The notes under the pieces were generated by a model. The model was not told the origin of the DNA. It saw only the letters and a list, made by a program, of their open reading frames with translations, and did not search any database. Both the position numbers and the translations under genes were made by a program. A stretch of DNA of 64,000 nt, taken from contig CM055728.1 of the NCBI GenBank assembly GCA_029465975.1, positions 4,237,908-4,301,907 of the forward strand. The letters are read 5' to 3'. Origin of the DNA: Dallia pectoralis (Eukaryota > Chordata > Actinopteri > Esociformes > Umbridae). Of this stretch, positions 24,101-39,100 are shown in pieces. Numbering within the stretch: position 1 is the first letter of the stretch; every line of letters starts with the position of its first letter.

Positions 24101-27100
24101 GAGATATACTTTATATATATATGTATTTAAGTCAGGTTATTGGCACATGGCTAGGTTTGTTGTCTGTAAATACTAGTAACGTCAATCAACCAAGATTATT
24201 TAGCATATATAAAACTTGTTTAGCCCTGACAATGCAAGTTAAAATCAGAGACATCCAGTTTCTTGATCTTCTGCATGCAATACATTTTAATACAGATCAT
24301 GAAACTTAAGGTCATGAAACGTATTTGCACTATCAATCAAATTTGTCTGTATTTGGTTGTGACCACTTTAGAGATAAGGGTTTATAAAAACACTGTATTT
24401 AAGTAAAAGCGAACAGCAATATAGTTATTTGCTTTTGCAATACACCTTTTACTAGATAATTGCCATTTTGGATATGCTCGATATCTATATATTGATGTCT
24501 TTAAATCACACTTTGGTTGTCCCTAAAATTACTACGCTAAATGTTTTTTAATATAATGTTTTGCTTTGTACCCATTACCTTAGGATTTGGTTAGATAAAT
24601 ATATTTTAAAACGCTAAAAATGGAATGCCATTCAACATGGCCTATAATACATTTTAGATTATTTATGAATTATATTTCTATTGCCAAAAGTGATTGCTTT
24701 CCTTAATGTACAATGTTGTACAAAGTCAATATCCTCGTTCACTTTTGTTGCCTTACGGCATAAATAAGAAACAAGTACAATCAAACTTTTTCCAGCATTA
24801 TTTACACAATGTAACCCACAATCTTTAAGTGAAATTTATTCTGAGAAAGTCTTAAAATTAACTAAAATTAAAACTGCAAAACACTGAACACTAATAGGGA
24901 ACAACCCTCCTGAGATAATAATTGGTGTAAACCACAGTTTGCTGTAGCAGAAATGATCAAGCTCAGTCAAATTGCATGGTGAACGCTTGGACTGCACTCT
25001 TCAAATAATTTAAAGATTCTTAATGGGATTTGGCCTCTCAAAAACATTCAACTTCTTGTCCATCAGCCAATCTACGGTTGCTTTGGCAATTTTCATTGTG
25101 GATTCTTTGCATTGAATTGCATTACTTTGCAGTGGAGCACTCCGTGAACAGCTGATTTTTTCTTAACTAATCAAAGTCACTACAATTGATTATCGATAAA
25201 AGCCAATTAGCTTGATTTTTTAATCTGGATGGTGGTTGGTTATTTATCAGTAAGTTTGCAATTGCGATTAAGGGGGGTGTTCACTTATCCAAATTTGGAA
25301 TTTTACTTTTAAACTTTTTCGTGAGTAAAAAAGTAATAATACATGGATATTGTGAGTTACTGGGTGCAAATAAATATTTCAGGTTGTAAGGCAACATCAT
25401 CTAAACATTTTAAAATGGTTTGTTTTATTTCCATTTTCAATGCATTTTTATTGTTGGGCTCACAGCTTAGCTATAACGGAACCTGGTCTTAGTTGATTTC
25501 TATGTGTAAATATAGGTAAATTAATATCCTTCTATATTTACATATTATGGAGATTTTTACTTGATGAGTGATTTATGTAAATGAGAATTCATCTATACTA
25601 CCAGAGATAGAGCAGAGGTGACCAACCAATTCTACAAATCTATGCAGGTTTTAGTTTTTTCCTGGGAATTGAATTGAGATTCATGCAATTGATTGTCGCC
25701 ATTGTGGCTTTTAACTGGGGTAAATAGTCTTAAATGACACACAGTAAACAAATACAATATTTCAACTAATCATTTTTATTGTGTTTGTTTTTGGTATGGT
25801 TATATTTGGGATTTTTGGCCTATGCTCTGGCAATATTGTCATATTCCTGCTATTAGATTTTCTGTAGCTCTCTCTGCTGAGATTGATACGTTTTGTCATT
25901 GTTTTTTATTTGGACTAAGATGGATTAAAGTGTAAATGTCGTCATTAGATAACAGATGTTTACCTTCAACAGTAGTCAGCTCCAGGACCCCTCTTGAAAG
26001 CAAGATGTGCACATCTCAAGAGGCAATGTTCCTGGTTAAATAATCCTAAAATTAATCCTTTAAAAATGTAAATATATAGATAACTGAACTGATGTCAATC
26101 ACAAGTCATATAGGATGGTACTGAGAAAAATTAACTGAAACCCTGTTCAAAGGATGAAAAGATTTGTAAAGTAGAAAATGTATTTCCTAGCAAAATTTGC
26201 AAAAAACTTGCAAATAATAAGGTCTGATGAAAGGCCAAACGTAGAATCAATAGACTTGCTCACATATGCAAGCAAGTCTATTGATTGCATATGTGAGCAA
26301 GTCTATTGATTCTACGTTTGACCTTGCTCACATATGCAATCAATAGACTTGCTTGCATATGTGAGAATCAATAGACTTGCTCACATATGCCAAAAAACAA
26401 GCCCAGTACAGTGCACATACAGTGAGATCCAAAACTTGTTTTTCTTGTTTTATCTCATCTCTTTGGATTTAAAATGAAACAATGACCTATTGTAAGAGTA
26501 TTCTTAAGTACTTTTGCTGGAGCTAAAAAAACAAAACATTTAGCATACTAAAAGAACATACTGAAAGAAAAACATATTATTCAAGGCCGTGTTCTAAGCT
26601 CTCGTATGACATCAAAGATGACCATTTATCTTTAATAATGATAACATGGTAGGGTTAACCTATAGAATATAGGGAAATTCTGGGATTTTTGGTATTCCAT
26701 TCCAAAATGCCCTATTCTGGCCACTCCTTCAATGTATTGAACATTTTAGTTAATACTTCGTACAATACTATTTTAATCCATATCAGGTGAAGAATTATAG
26801 AACCGTTTTGGTATTTTAGGAAACCAAAGTAAACATTCACAAAATGTAGTAAGAAGCCCAATATACCAACCATCCCTGGAGCTTCCACAATCCTTCTACA
26901 TTCCTCTGGGTATTAATAGATTTAACTAATGCTACACAAAAAAATGATCAGATATCAGATAATCTAAAGATTTTTATTAGACTGATTAGACCATTTAAAA
27001 TGGCACATTTTGCAAATGAGCCTCAAATGTATATATAGGTCTATATATGTATAAATAACTTTTCCTTAGATGTCACTGTCTTAAAAAGCGTCATGAGTCT

Positions 27101-30100
27101 GTAATGGATATACTGACATGGGCTCAGGAATACTTTGGTAAACCTTTGTCAGTCAACACCATGCGCCGCGGCACCCACAGATGCAGGTTAAAGCTTTACT
27201 ATTCAAAGCAGAACCATACATCAACACTGTCTAGAAGCGCAGACGACTTCTCTGGGCTCTGCCTCATCTAAAATGGATAGTAGCACTGTGGAATTGTGTT
27301 TTTTGGTCCGAAATAGTTTTTGGACAGAGCTGCTGTCGTGTTCTCTGGGCCAAAGAGAAAAAGGACAATTTAAGCTGTTACCCGCGTCAAGTCCAAAAAC
27401 AAGCATCTGTCATGGTATGGGTGTGTGTTAGTGCCCATGTATGGGTAACTTGTAAATCTGTGAAGGCATCATAATGCAGAAAAATATGTACACATTTTGG
27501 AGCAACATATGCTGCCATCCAGACATCATCTTTTGCAGGGAATTCCTGGCATAGGAGGTGGAATTTTTTTACTTTCCCAAAACCTAAAACCAAAGGGGAA
27601 AAATGCCGGGCGTGGACGGAGGCTCACTGACATACTTTAAAATACTTGTAAGTACCCCAATCCGATCGCGGCTCTCCCGGTATTAGGTCTAAGGACCGAA
27701 CATTAGGGGTCTTGCCGGAGATCTCCAAGGAAAAGGTTGTTATGCGAACTTAATCAGTTCATTAACTGTAGTCATCATGTGCTCACTATAGGTATACTTT
27801 ATTTGGGCAGCGAGATGTATTACAGAACACACATGCTCTAATGCTTTATACTTTATATTGGTCTCCGCATACGGTTTTTATTTGCTTTTTTAGGGACAAC
27901 TACCGATGATATGTAAGCAGTAGCCTGGCGCGCTTAAAATATAAGCGGTAGAATGTTAGCATTGTAAAGTGGTCAAGCAAATGGCTTATTCCACAAGATG
28001 TGGGGATAAGCTGCTTGATTTACAATTATTAGATTATATTCACTTACCCTGTTGTGCATGAACATAGCTGTTCCTCAATTTGTGTGTTTCCCACTTGAAT
28101 GGTTAGCGTATGCAGCTGCTGCTTGCGCTGGGACCTAGGCTTTAGCTTCAATTTTAAAGACGTTATTCTCTAATCGGTTGCATATTATGTCGTGGATATA
28201 TCCCTAGAATGCATACTACAGCCCCTTTAGTCTTGCCCTTTCAGATATTTCACCTGTTCGCCAAAAATGACTAAATATCTCATTGGGAATGTCTGACAAC
28301 GGTGCATACACACTGCAATAGACGTGCCAGGCTCGAAAGCTTGACGGGCGTAGCAACAGTAACTAAGGAGGGCATGGCTTAGCGAAGGGTCAATTCCACA
28401 CACACACATAAAGAACGTTGTTCAGTCGATAATCGATTTGGCATGGGGATAAAACAGCAAATATGTTTAATACTGCAAAAAAGAAAAGACTGTGCAGCTA
28501 CAATAAAAATTGGGAAGAAAAAAATACATGGATTAAGCCCGTCAGCAGTGACGCAACAAAAGCCTTCTGTACTTTATGTCGCAGGGAATTTTCAGTTGCC
28601 CATGGAGGTGAGAATGACTTCAATAAACATGCTTCCGCAGAAATGCACAAGAAGGCCACATTAGCTAAAGGTGCAAGCGATATCTGTGGATTCTTCGGGG
28701 TAACTACTGTGGAAACTGACAAAATAGCGGCAAGCGAAGCCTAAAAATCATACACTGTAGGCTAATTTCACACAAAACCAGCCCACCTTTTGTCCCGCAT
28801 TTCATAGTGACAAAGTTGGCAACCCTAACACACACACACACACACACTGCCTGTGTTTTGTTTTTTGTCTAGTTGGTATGTATGAATGACCGTTGTGTTC
28901 TTTTTTTTGGTTTAACTAAGTGAGTACCTTTCATTGGGGTTTATGTTTTTCCGCCTGGAAGTCACATCTTGTTTATTTTTCCCAATACCGCATCAAAGTG
29001 TAATGACTAGTGGAACTAGTCATCCACTTTTCGTTCTTATTGTGTTGTGCTCACTTTTTCCTTTAGGTCAAGGGCATAGGTTTAAGGGAGGACGCTGGGG
29101 ACATGTCCCCACCATTACTTTAACATGACAAAATTGTCCCCACCAATATTTTGGGGAACTCCGTTGTGTGTTTTTTTGTTACCAGAGGATATTTTCAACA
29201 CCGCAGCATCTATTTTCAACGCGCGGTAAGTGCTGTTTCATTCTCAGCGAAGTGATTTTGATGTTTATTAACTTATTACTATTTTACAAGAACGATGTTG
29301 AAGAGAGCATGCAGATATGATGTTTATACTTCTGTTATAGCCTGTAGTGTAGAAGTAACGTTAGCGTGCTGTTTGAGGGAGAACGTTTCACAGGCATAGA
29401 GGGCTCTGGTCTTGTTGTTGTTATTTGACTAAACTATTATTATGTTACAGTATTATTTTAAACGTAGAGTGCCTTAAAAATAATTATCACAACACTGGTA
29501 AGGCTTATTGAGATTTTCTCATTCTCTTAATTATCATTATAGAAATAAAAACAATTCAGAAATGAATATTTTTTCCTAAAATAGCAACAGTGTTTACAAA
29601 GGCAAGAGCTCTATAGCCTGTAAACTCAATAATATCTCTCTGGAAATAAATGTAAAAATATCAAATAATCAATCAAAATCCAACTACATCTCATAGTTGA
29701 AATCATGATCACAGTATTGTATACTGTAGACACACAAACACCTCTGTCTATATAGATTTTTGTTTCTCACTCTTACCCCTGCCATGGCCACCATCATCCT
29801 ATTCCCCAATTAATGTTTTTCTCAGATAAATGTACTTTTTTTAATCTGGTATCTTTTTTTTTTTCTACCTGCAGATCTTGGTGAGCAGCAGCCAGTTGGA
29901 AGCATCTCCCTGACTCCCTCTTATTTTCTTGGAGCAGTCAGCCTTGGCAGGTCAGTGTGCAAGTTCCAAACACTATCAGCAATATTTACGTAATTGTCAA
30001 GGTCACATAACAATTGTTTAATCAGTTTATATATCTCCTATATGTTTGTTGTTTTAATGTCTACAGTCAACTCCAGTATCAGCAGCAACAACAACAACAG

Positions 30101-33100
30101 CAAAGGCAGCATACTCAGTCAAAGACTTTTTGCTGTATTTTTGTAATTCAGTTTTTGCCATCAAAATAGCCACACATCCTGACATGGCATTGTATAAAAC
30201 TTTATTGTACTTGATTTTACTATAACGTTTTCTATAGTTTTTACTATAACAGTCGTTCTTTATTATTCTGTAGAACAGAGAAGAAAAAGCCATCAGGTTG
30301 GGACAACTTTTTAAACCTTTCTAATCCGAGAGTTATTATTATGTGGACAGAAAATCTTTTTTAACTTTCAAACTTAAAATTGTCTTTTCTATTCTGTTTC
30401 TTTTTTTAAACTGCATCACAGCATTTGCTGCTGTATCAATACATAATCATCCGTATCGATATGCGAATCAGCAAGGAATGCTTCACTATATTTTGCTGAA
30501 TTGAAATTTTGAGCACCGCTATTTAAAGCCTTGTTCAATGTGCCCCTTTTATACTTTGAGCACCTGCCCCTCTTAAGGTCTCTGCACGGCCCTGCGCTGC
30601 AGGGACATGTCCCCACCTTTACTTTAACATGACAATGTTGTCCCCACCAATATTTTAGCAAACTCCGTTATGAGTTTGTGCTGCTATTTGGAACAATTCC
30701 ATCCACCAGCGCCAGGACGACTAGGATTACAGCAAAACCTGTCTTAAAATAGTATTAACTGGTGATAGTATGTGTTACTCAGGATATTGTTAGGGCTAAA
30801 CCTATATCTTATTTAATCTATAGTATGTGTTACTCGGGATATTGTTACAGCTAAACCTATATCTTATTTAATCTATAGTATGTATTACTCAGGATATTGT
30901 TACAGCTAAACCTAGTTTCTGTAATCTAACCTAGCTATATTAGGAGTGTGCAGCGCGGATAGTCACATAGAAGTTGCACTATGATGACAGAATGCTACGT
31001 TACCAAGTCACTGAATGGTAATTAGCCTACCCTAAGTCTGTAATTAGCCTACCTTAAATCTTGGGTATTAGTTTTTTGGTGCATTTTTGAGATTATACAG
31101 CTATACTAGCCCTTTAGGAACAATATACAGGATGGTGGGTTAAATATAAGGAGATTCAATTAGACATTGTCATTCTGTATTGCAAACAGTCTGAAATAAC
31201 AAAGAAAATTTAGGCTCTGGTATCTTACAACAAAATAGTTTCAAATACAGTTAAGAATTAATAAAAAATAATATTATGTAATTAAGAGTCGTATAAATGT
31301 ATTTATTCCTAAACTATGTTGCATTTCCATACTCGTTAACATAAATATTACACTATTTAATCTGGGCAAAATAAAGACATGCTTGTCTTTTACCCTAACC
31401 CTGCACATATTTCTCTCCACATGGAGATGCTAGTTTAACTTCGGAGTACAAAAGCAACAGGCTATAGTCTCAACTAAATGCAAAAAGAATCACATTATTC
31501 TCAGTAATAGTTCACTTGCCTAAGGGTGGGGGGATGTCCCCACCAAAGCTAAGACCAAACCTACGCCCTTGGTTGGCGTTGCCCACATGGTCTGAAATAA
31601 GCATCACCAATAATAATAATAATATAATTCACTGATGACGAATAGATACAATGTTGTATTCATTGTTGTTTAGAAACTATAATATGTTCTAGGCGAAGTG
31701 TAAAAAATAAATATAAAATATATATTTTTTGACAGTTTCGATATGTCAGTGTTGGCGTAAATCTGTTGGTGCTGACAGAATCAAACAACACAGACTAAAC
31801 ATTACCTGTCAGATTTCTGAAGACATACAGGCTGTATATGATTTATAAATTCCAAAATACAAAACAGTTGTCAATTTTTTTTGTCACTTAATCAAACAAG
31901 ACGAGGTTCCTTCCTGCCCACTTCACTAAAGCACAGATCTGCCATGTCAGAAAAAAGCAATATCTGCTGGCATTTAATTCATACATTTTTTATTTTGCCT
32001 TTTTGGGATTGGTGATTGTAATGTTATTCTTGTGCTTTTTAAACAAGCCTTGTCTCTGGGTTCAGTTAATAGGGCTTGGGACTGTGCTTACATTTTCAGG
32101 CCAGGTGAGAACTCCAATGCATTTACAGTTGGGTCCAGTCAAAATTGTACAATTACATGTTTTTTAATGGATTTGAAATGAAACAACCAAGACGCTGAGT
32201 TGCTTTCGCAGTATGTTTTGTGTCATTGCCCATCTGTAAAGTGAAGCGCAATTCGATCAACTTTGCACAAATTGGAGTGGCTTTGTTAGTTATTTTTGGC
32301 CGAATCTAATTTAGCTTGCCATTCTTGATGCTTATGAATGGTTTGCGCCTTCTGGGGAATCCTTTGTTTTTTCTCTTCTGAAGTATTCTCTACATTGTAC
32401 ACTTGGATAATGATATGCCTACCCTTTGGAGTGTGTTATTCACTTGGCTGGATGTTGTGAAGAGGTTTTTCTTTACTTTCGAAAGGATCCTATGACTATC
32501 CACCACTGGTGTCTTCCATGAACGTGCAAGTCTTTTTGTGTTGCATATTTATTTTATTTAACCTTAATTTAACCAGGTAGGCTGATTGAGAACTAATTCC
32601 CATTTGCTTGCAGATACCTGGCCAAAATACACAACAGTTACACAGTTACACAATAAATACACATAGTATGAAAATGCAAAAAGTAGTGGGATTCTATGTG
32701 AAAATACAGATCAAGTGGAAAGCCAATATGCATTTGATTCAAGATCAGGTATAAGTAGGACATAGCACACCAGTGTGCTCTTTTTTTCTCAGAATGTACC
32801 AAACTGTTAATTTGGCCATTCCTAATGTTCCTGCTATCTCACTGATGGATTTTTTCCTGCCTGTTTTACTAGCGTTGAGAGCTCCTTTGACTTGTTGAGG
32901 GTTCACAGCAACAGATTCCAAATGCAAAAACCACATCAGCAGACAACAACCTGGCCATCAACGCCAAGAAAACCAAAGAACTGATTGTGGATTACAGGAA
33001 GACAAATAGCTGTATACATGCCCCAGTTCTCTTCAATGAGACCACGGTGGAACGTGTGGCCAGCAAAAAATTCCAAACTCCAACGACCTCTCCTGGTCTG

Positions 33101-36100
33101 TCAACACCACAACCCTGGTCAAAAAGGCGCAACTGCGCCTGTACTTTTTAGGGACTATAGAAGGCCGATCTATCGACCAAAATCCTGGTAAATTTTCACC
33201 GCTGTACGCTCGAGAGCATTCTAACCAACTGTGACAGTTTGGTACAATGGTTGCTCTGTGCCCAACCAGAAGCCCTTAGAGTGCATCATTGGTTCCCAGC
33301 GCTCTGCCATCAAAAACATCCAGCTCAAACGCTGTTTGTAGAGGGCGCGTGGCATTATATATATATAAACAGTTTGTCCCTCTGCCATCAGGCAAACATT
33401 ACAGATCTTTACTCACACACACCAGCAGGATTGGGAACAGTTTCTTCGCAACTGCTGTTAACATGCGGAACTCTGAAGCCCTTCAGTAACGTTGCCTACA
33501 CACTGCTGACTTATTTACTTGATCTGCCATTTGCACAATACATTCTGTTTGTACTCCTCATTGCTACCTCTTGTCCTACACACTGCAAGCCTATTTATTT
33601 TATTTGCCATTTACACTATGCTTACTGTTTGTACTATCGATTTACCACTTGCACAGCTGTTCTCCACTTGTATTGCCCTCTGCACATTTGCAATTTGATA
33701 CATTGTTGAACTGAATATCAGCACATTTACTTATCCATGTCAATTGCACAACCTTACACTGAACTCCATATATTTTTTTGCACTACTTTAATGCACTTTT
33801 GGTTGGATGCATACTGCATTTCATTGTGCAGAACTTGTATTGTCCAATGACAAGTTGAATATTATCTTATACAGAACACACAAGACCGCAGGCAGGGGCA
33901 AAGATTAATATGTTAGTACAACAACAACAACACAAAGGACACAACAAATATAATGCTGGAGTGGTCTCGAGATTAGTCTGTAAATGTATTTGAGTGGCCC
34001 AGCCAGTCGAACTAAATCCTGACTGCGCAATTCTGTGACAAGCAAAAGATCACAGCTACCAATCCAATCTGAAAAAGCTGTAGAGGACCTATAAAGAAAA
34101 AATGTAAAACACTGCCAAAATCCAGGCGTGCAAAGCTGATAGGGGCATTCCCAAAAAGACTTGTAGATGTGATTGCTGTAATAGGCACTTCTACAAAATA
34201 CTGAGTAAAGTGAAGGGTCATAAATTAGACACAAAATATTAAAAAGCACCATGGTTGCACCTCTATCCATACAATTTAATTCTGCAGTTCTAGTTAACAA
34301 CATGTATACTTTTTTATTTTAATATCAAATGGATACAAATGTGCATCCTACAAATGCAGCTTCCATTGACCCACTAAAAACGCTGTACTTTCTCTAGTGG
34401 CATTATTAAACATGACAATATCCTCCATGACAACATCATGTGTTAAAGTTTAGGTTGGATGTTTTGGCATGTTATGTAAATTTCAATAATAAAGTCTACT
34501 TTTCAGTGAAAACCCTCTGTATGTTCTAGACTGGGGCAAGAAAAGTGGTTTGTTGTGTATGTGTTACATAATGTCAGTGTGGCGGTTTTTAATAGGTGGT
34601 CCCTTGCATTGTGTTTTCATCTGTCAAGTTTTGATTTTAAGATTACCGATTTTCCAAGTACCTCTACCTCTGCGCCAGTGTCCTGCTTCCAGAAAGTTTT
34701 ATTCTGGACATGTATAAACATAGTTTGGGGGAGATTAGAATGTTTGACCCAAGCCTACAACTAGGTATTAACATGACTATTATAATTATGGGCGTCCACC
34801 CACTGCATAGAAACGTCTGCTAGTTGAACTCACTTATCTAATGCCTCCTTTGCCACCACCGAAGTCTTAATTGCCTGAGATTTTAACATTGACTGCAAAA
34901 ATCATTTTGGTGAGATGTTCGCGTCAAACTGAATTTGAAGCAGTTAATTGATGACATGTTCAATTTAAAATTCTAAAGGCTATTTCCTCTATTTATTTTG
35001 GTATATTCCTTATTCAAACTTTCATTTATGTTAGCATGGAAAACAAGGAAATATTTTGGTGACCCCAAACTATTGAATGGTAGTGACATAGTATGACAAT
35101 ATACAATATGACATAGTATAGTCCCAATTTTTGTGATATTATTAATAATAAACTAATCTAATATTGGTTCATCCATAAACTGCTCTTGGGCCTCTTGGGC
35201 AGGAAGTGTTTGGAAACAAGATTTCTTTACTGTGTTATTCTACATATACTACGTATGCCCACATGACCTGATAAAATTATATACAATTATGCATACTGAA
35301 AAACAAGTGTGTGTACTGTGCATGTGCTTTTATTTGGATCTATCAGTCTAGTCACATAGCAAAAAAGGTGTGCTTGTAATGTCGATTAAACCTTGCATGG
35401 TGGATGTACTACGCCTAATATTCACCAAATTTGCACCGTAACAGCTTTTTTGAGATTACTGTGCACAAGTTAAAGTAAATGCTTATAAAATGTTATATTT
35501 ATTCACAAAAGTTTTATTCCAATCTGATATTCCTGTTCAATCATAAAGGTCTCATATACAAAAAAAAAACTAAGAGAATATTGAAGGAACCAGACAGAGT
35601 TATTGCAGCACCAAAAATTGCTAGCAATCCGCAGCTAGGTTGTTTGGGCTGGTTGTAGGTAAAAATAGGTTAATTGACTAAATACGGAACATTCTAACCT
35701 AACCTCATGACAATACAGACAAATATTGTGGAATAAGGGATTGAATGGCAGCTTTGCTCCGATGCACATACGCATGTCAGACATGTACGTACAAATACAC
35801 AAACACATACTGTTAATCTTCGGATTCACAATTGTTTACACTCACACAAACCATGACCCACGCACAAGTTGGTACACACACACAAACAAATGTAAAGACA
35901 CATGCTTCTAAACACAAACATACAGTTGAAGATGTTATAACATTGAGGTACAAATGACTTACAGTTAACCTAAACTGACTACAAAAATGCTTGTTATTTA
36001 TTTCCTGTTATAGTGAATGACACTTTAAAGAAGAAAATCTATCTTCACAGTTCTGTAAACAAGTGATATACTAATATGACTATCCTTATAGGCTGAACAA

Positions 36101-39100
36101 GTTTTAAACATTCATTGGCGGTATTTTCAATCTGGACAGTTTGCTGATTAACAATGCCCTGCGAAACTGCAGTACAAGATTCTAAACTGAGAATTATGCT
36201 TTGAGGACTAGAATCAGGCTGAATACATGGATGATTAAGTTACATTTGTCTTTCAAAAACCTAATGAGGCGACCTATGTGACGTTTAATATGACAACACT
36301 TCCAAGAAATAGTAACAAATATGACCAAAGCTTTCAGTAATGCTCTTTGTATCATGGTTGGTTTTGACACACCACCAGAATAAAAGATAATGTTGGTAGT
36401 GTATGTACATGTTCTGCATACCTGATTCAGCCACTTGGGAGATATCCACTCCCTGCTCATTAGCCATAAAGCCCAAAATGGCAAACACCACAAAGCCAGC
36501 AAAGAAACTGGTGCCACTGTTGATTAAAGCTAGCATGAATGCATCCCTAAACAGAAAAAAGCAAAAGGGTAAAATATGATACTTAAAAAACAGTTACATA
36601 AGATCAACAAAATACCATTCAGCTGTGATATCACTTACTTGTAGCAGTCATTGTGGAATCTGTTATAGCTCCCGAGAGCAGTGAGAGCTCCAAGCCCAAT
36701 AGCATAAGAAAAAAAAATTTGTGTGCCAGCATCAATCCATACCTAGCAAACAGAAAATAAATTAAAAGTGTTCAGTTTAATTGAAATAATAGCAACATTA
36801 TTAGAGATATAAAGAAGAGCTCCATTTACACTGATAAAGCATAACATTATGAACACTGACAGGTGAAGTGAATAACACTGATAAACTCTTTGTCAGTCAC
36901 TGGGTGGGATATATTAGGAGGCAAGTGAACATTTTGTCCATGAAGGGTATGTGTTAGAAGCAGGGAAAATAGGCAAGTATAAGGATCTGAGCGACTTTGA
37001 CAAGAGCTAGAGAGTAATGACTAAATTACTGGGTCAGAGCATCTCCAAAACTGGACCACGGAACAATGGAAGACAAGTCCAACACCTTGAACTTGTTGTG
37101 TTCCTCAAACCATTCCTGAACAACTTTTGCTTTGTGGCAGTGCACATTATCCTGCTGAAAAAGGCCAATGCCATCAACAAATTCCATTTCCATAAACGTA
37201 CATGGTCTGCAACAATGCTTAGGTAGGTGGTAGGTGTCAAAATAACATCCACATGAATGGAAGGTTCTGCCAGCTTGCCTTCTACCCATAGTGCATCCTG
37301 GTTCTGTGTGTTCTCCAAGCGGGAAAATTTGATTTATCAGACCAGGCCATTGGCCTCCAAATTACCCAGATTGGAGAAGGTGGTAGCTCAGTGGTAGAGT
37401 GCATGCTTTGAATGTATGATGTCCTGGGTCCAATCCCCAGCTTCTCCCCAGGTTGCTGTTGGAAATTGTACTCAATAGCTTAGCTTAGCTTGTTAAATAA
37501 AGGTAGAATAAAAAATCCCAATCGAACATCTCTGGGATGTGCTGGACAAAACCTTCTGACCCATGGAGGTGCCACCTCACAACTTACAGGACATAAAGGG
37601 TCTGCTGCTAATGTCATGGTGCCAGAAACCACAGGACACGTTTAGAAGTCTAGTGAAGTCCATGCCTCAAAGGGTCAGGGCTGTATTGGCAGCAAAAGTG
37701 AGACCAACACAAAATTAGACAGGTGGTTATAATGTTATTGCTTAATTGGTGTACACTACCATTCAAAAGTGTTGGGGTCACTAAGCAATGTCCTTGTTTT
37801 CCATGAAATGAGATTGAATAAAAAACAGATAAATGATTAGGAAATATAGTCATTTACAAGGTTAGAAATATTTATTTCAAATTGAAAAAATAATTGTGTC
37901 CTTCAAACTTTGCTTTTGAACAACAATTACAGCCTTGCAGACATTTGGCATTCTTGTTGTCAGTTTGTTTTTTAATCTTAAGAGAATTGACCCTATGGTT
38001 CCTGAAGCACCTCCCAAAAGTTTGAATGGCTTGATTGAATTTTTTTACATACCATACGGTCAAGCAGCACCCAGAAGAGTTCAATAGGGTTGAGATCTGA
38101 TGACAGTGCTGGTCACTCCATTAAAGACAGAATACCAGCTGACTGCATCTTCCTTAAATAGTTATTGCATAGCTGTGTAGCCCAGTTGTTGGAGGAAATT
38201 GGTTCCAAACAAGTGCTGTCAAAAGGTTGCAAAATGGAGTGATAGCTTTCCTTCTTCAACATCCATTTTACCCTGTATAAATCTCACTTTACCACCACTA
38301 AAGCACCCAGTTGAATTCAAGCACTCCTCCAGCATCTTTTTGTCATGTGCTGTACTTCTTTGTGATTCAAACTCAAACTTGAATATCTCTCCATATAACA
38401 CTTTTCTAACATTCTTCTGTTCAGTGATGTATTGTTTTCTATTTTAAGCAGTCTGAAATATGGATTTGCTCGGGTCTTCACAGTTGACTTTGAGACTGAT
38501 GTTTTGCCGGTACTATTTAATGAAGCAGCCAATCGAGTACCTCTGAGGGGTCAGTTTCTCAAACTAGACAGTAATGTATTTGTCCTCATGCTTAGTTGAG
38601 CACCAAGGCAATCTCTTGCATGCAAAAGCCTTAATTTCTTAAAGCAACAATAGACAGACGAGTTTCGGAAGAAAGTTATTTGTTTCTGTTCATTTTGAGC
38701 CTGTAATTGATCCCACATCTGCTAATGCTCCAGATACACAACTAGTCTAATGAAGACATTTTGTTTGTTTTTCTGAGGTCACTTAAACAAGGACATGTTA
38801 AAGTAACCGCAGACTTTTGAACATTACTTTAGTTAGGATTGTAGACAGTGACTCTATTAATGCCCCTCACCTGTGCCTCACCAAGCTTGGACCAGTCAGG
38901 CTTGATGTAATAGATGATTCCATCATAGGCACCAGGAAGAGTGACCCCTCTCACCAGGAGTATGATCAGGACAACGTACGGGAATGTGGCAGTAAAATAC
39001 ACAATCTGTACAGAAAATGAAGACATGGGAATATAAGGAATTATCAGGATAATATTTCAATAGCATGCTGTATTTTAATGTACATTCTTAGACCTACCTA

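Noticed and set aside
28463..28744. BED zinc finger host gene
   Set aside because: It is short, stops right after the finger and lies beside a hAT terminus, so a transposase remnant is the better reading.
33239..33709. 156-codon plus-strand frame as a novel membrane protein
   Set aside because: The hydrophobic text lies out of frame over the 3' end of a CR1/L2-type LINE; the frame next to it carries the known LINE motif SGKHYRSL and TSRIGNSFF.
37375..37450. tRNA gene
   Set aside because: The A and B boxes are present, but the acceptor and anticodon arms do not pair properly and the sequence continues into a SINE body; two more copies occur in the window.
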